Below are positions 63,885-64,000 of a stretch of 64,000 bases of DNA, in pieces. The notes beneath the pieces are model-generated. The model was not told the DNA's origin. It did not search any database and saw nothing but the letters and a program-made list of their open reading frames with translations. The DNA is from Echiichthys vipera (lineage: Eukaryota > Chordata > Actinopteri > Perciformes > Trachinidae). How positions within the stretch are numbered: the stretch's first letter is position 1; each line of letters begins with the position of its first letter. Location: assembly GCA_963691815.1 (NCBI GenBank), contig OY829660.1, positions 28,593,527 through 28,657,526 of the forward strand. The letters are read 5' to 3'. Made by a program: the position numbers and the translations under genes.

Positions 63885-64000
63885 CGAAGGGAAGGGACAG
63901 AATGACTCTGACCCCTAACACCCCCGGGTAATCCCTCGCGTTCCCACCTGATGGCCTCACTCCTAACCTCAAGTAAGTTAGCGGTAGGCTGCCAGCGCAC

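Larger units (their letters stand above)
60163..64000 (-). mobile_element. Ty3/Gypsy retrotransposon, pol region, runs off the window
   Basis: Read on the minus strand, domains follow in Ty3/Gypsy order: protease-like (about 63366-63884), RT (62584-63300), RNase H (61683-62216), integrase (60163-61560). Stops and frameshifts are spread throughout. The gag region and 5' LTR lie beyond 64000. A 3' LTR was not identified below 60163. Confidence 0.85.

Overview
The window looks like teleost fish genomic DNA made almost entirely of transposable elements. The element families are Rex3, L2/Maui-like, Rex1-like and Tx1-like LINEs, an R2-clade LINE, Tc1, hAT, Harbinger and Ty3/Gypsy. Element-type open frames are broken and lie on both strands, and microsatellites, minisatellites and tRNA-derived SINEs are common. 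I see no bacterial operons, no rRNA or tRNA genes and no CRISPR array. The only non-transposon gene I can support is a multi-exon, broken copy of a fish SAMD3-like (sterile alpha motif domain-containing protein 3-like) gene at about 53.9-56.2 kb on the minus strand.

Layout. 0-5 kb: 3' end of an L2-like LINE, then a badly decayed L1-like LINE carrying a short hAT element with a perfect 8-bp target duplication. 5.1-6.75 kb: an internally deleted Rex3 with 13-bp duplications. 7.3-8.8 kb: a LINE tail and an LTR-like block. 9.7-18.05 kb: two hAT transposase remnants split by a Rex3 copy that has the twin-priming type of 5' inversion and itself carries an R2-clade element. 18.1-26.2 kb: a Rex1/CR1-group LINE split by a nearly intact L2-like LINE with an intact SGNH/esterase ORF1. 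27.8-29.5 kb: hAT and Harbinger remnants. 30.84-34.25 kb: a Tc1 element with about 200-bp inverted repeats, broken by a Rex1-like LINE. 36.5-47.85 kb: two full-length-sized LINEs of different families in opposite orientation, each bounded on both sides by a (TC)n tract. 48.06-51.35 kb: a Harbinger element interrupted by a TA-flanked mariner/IS630-type element. 52-53.7 kb: L2-like and hAT fragments. 53.9-56.2 kb: the SAMD3-like pseudogene with an intronic SINE. 56.5-59.9 kb: a LINE 3' remnant, an endogenous-retrovirus-type LTR with primer-binding site, and a gag-like frame. 60.2-64 kb: a decayed Ty3/Gypsy pol on the minus strand that runs off the window.

The genes do not form a pathway. The interest is in the insertion history, which can be read from target duplications and nesting, and in the (TC)n locus, which seems to have received two LINEs. 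Family names rest on motifs recognised by eye, without database comparison. Every protein-coding element appears inactive except possibly the L2-like ORF1.
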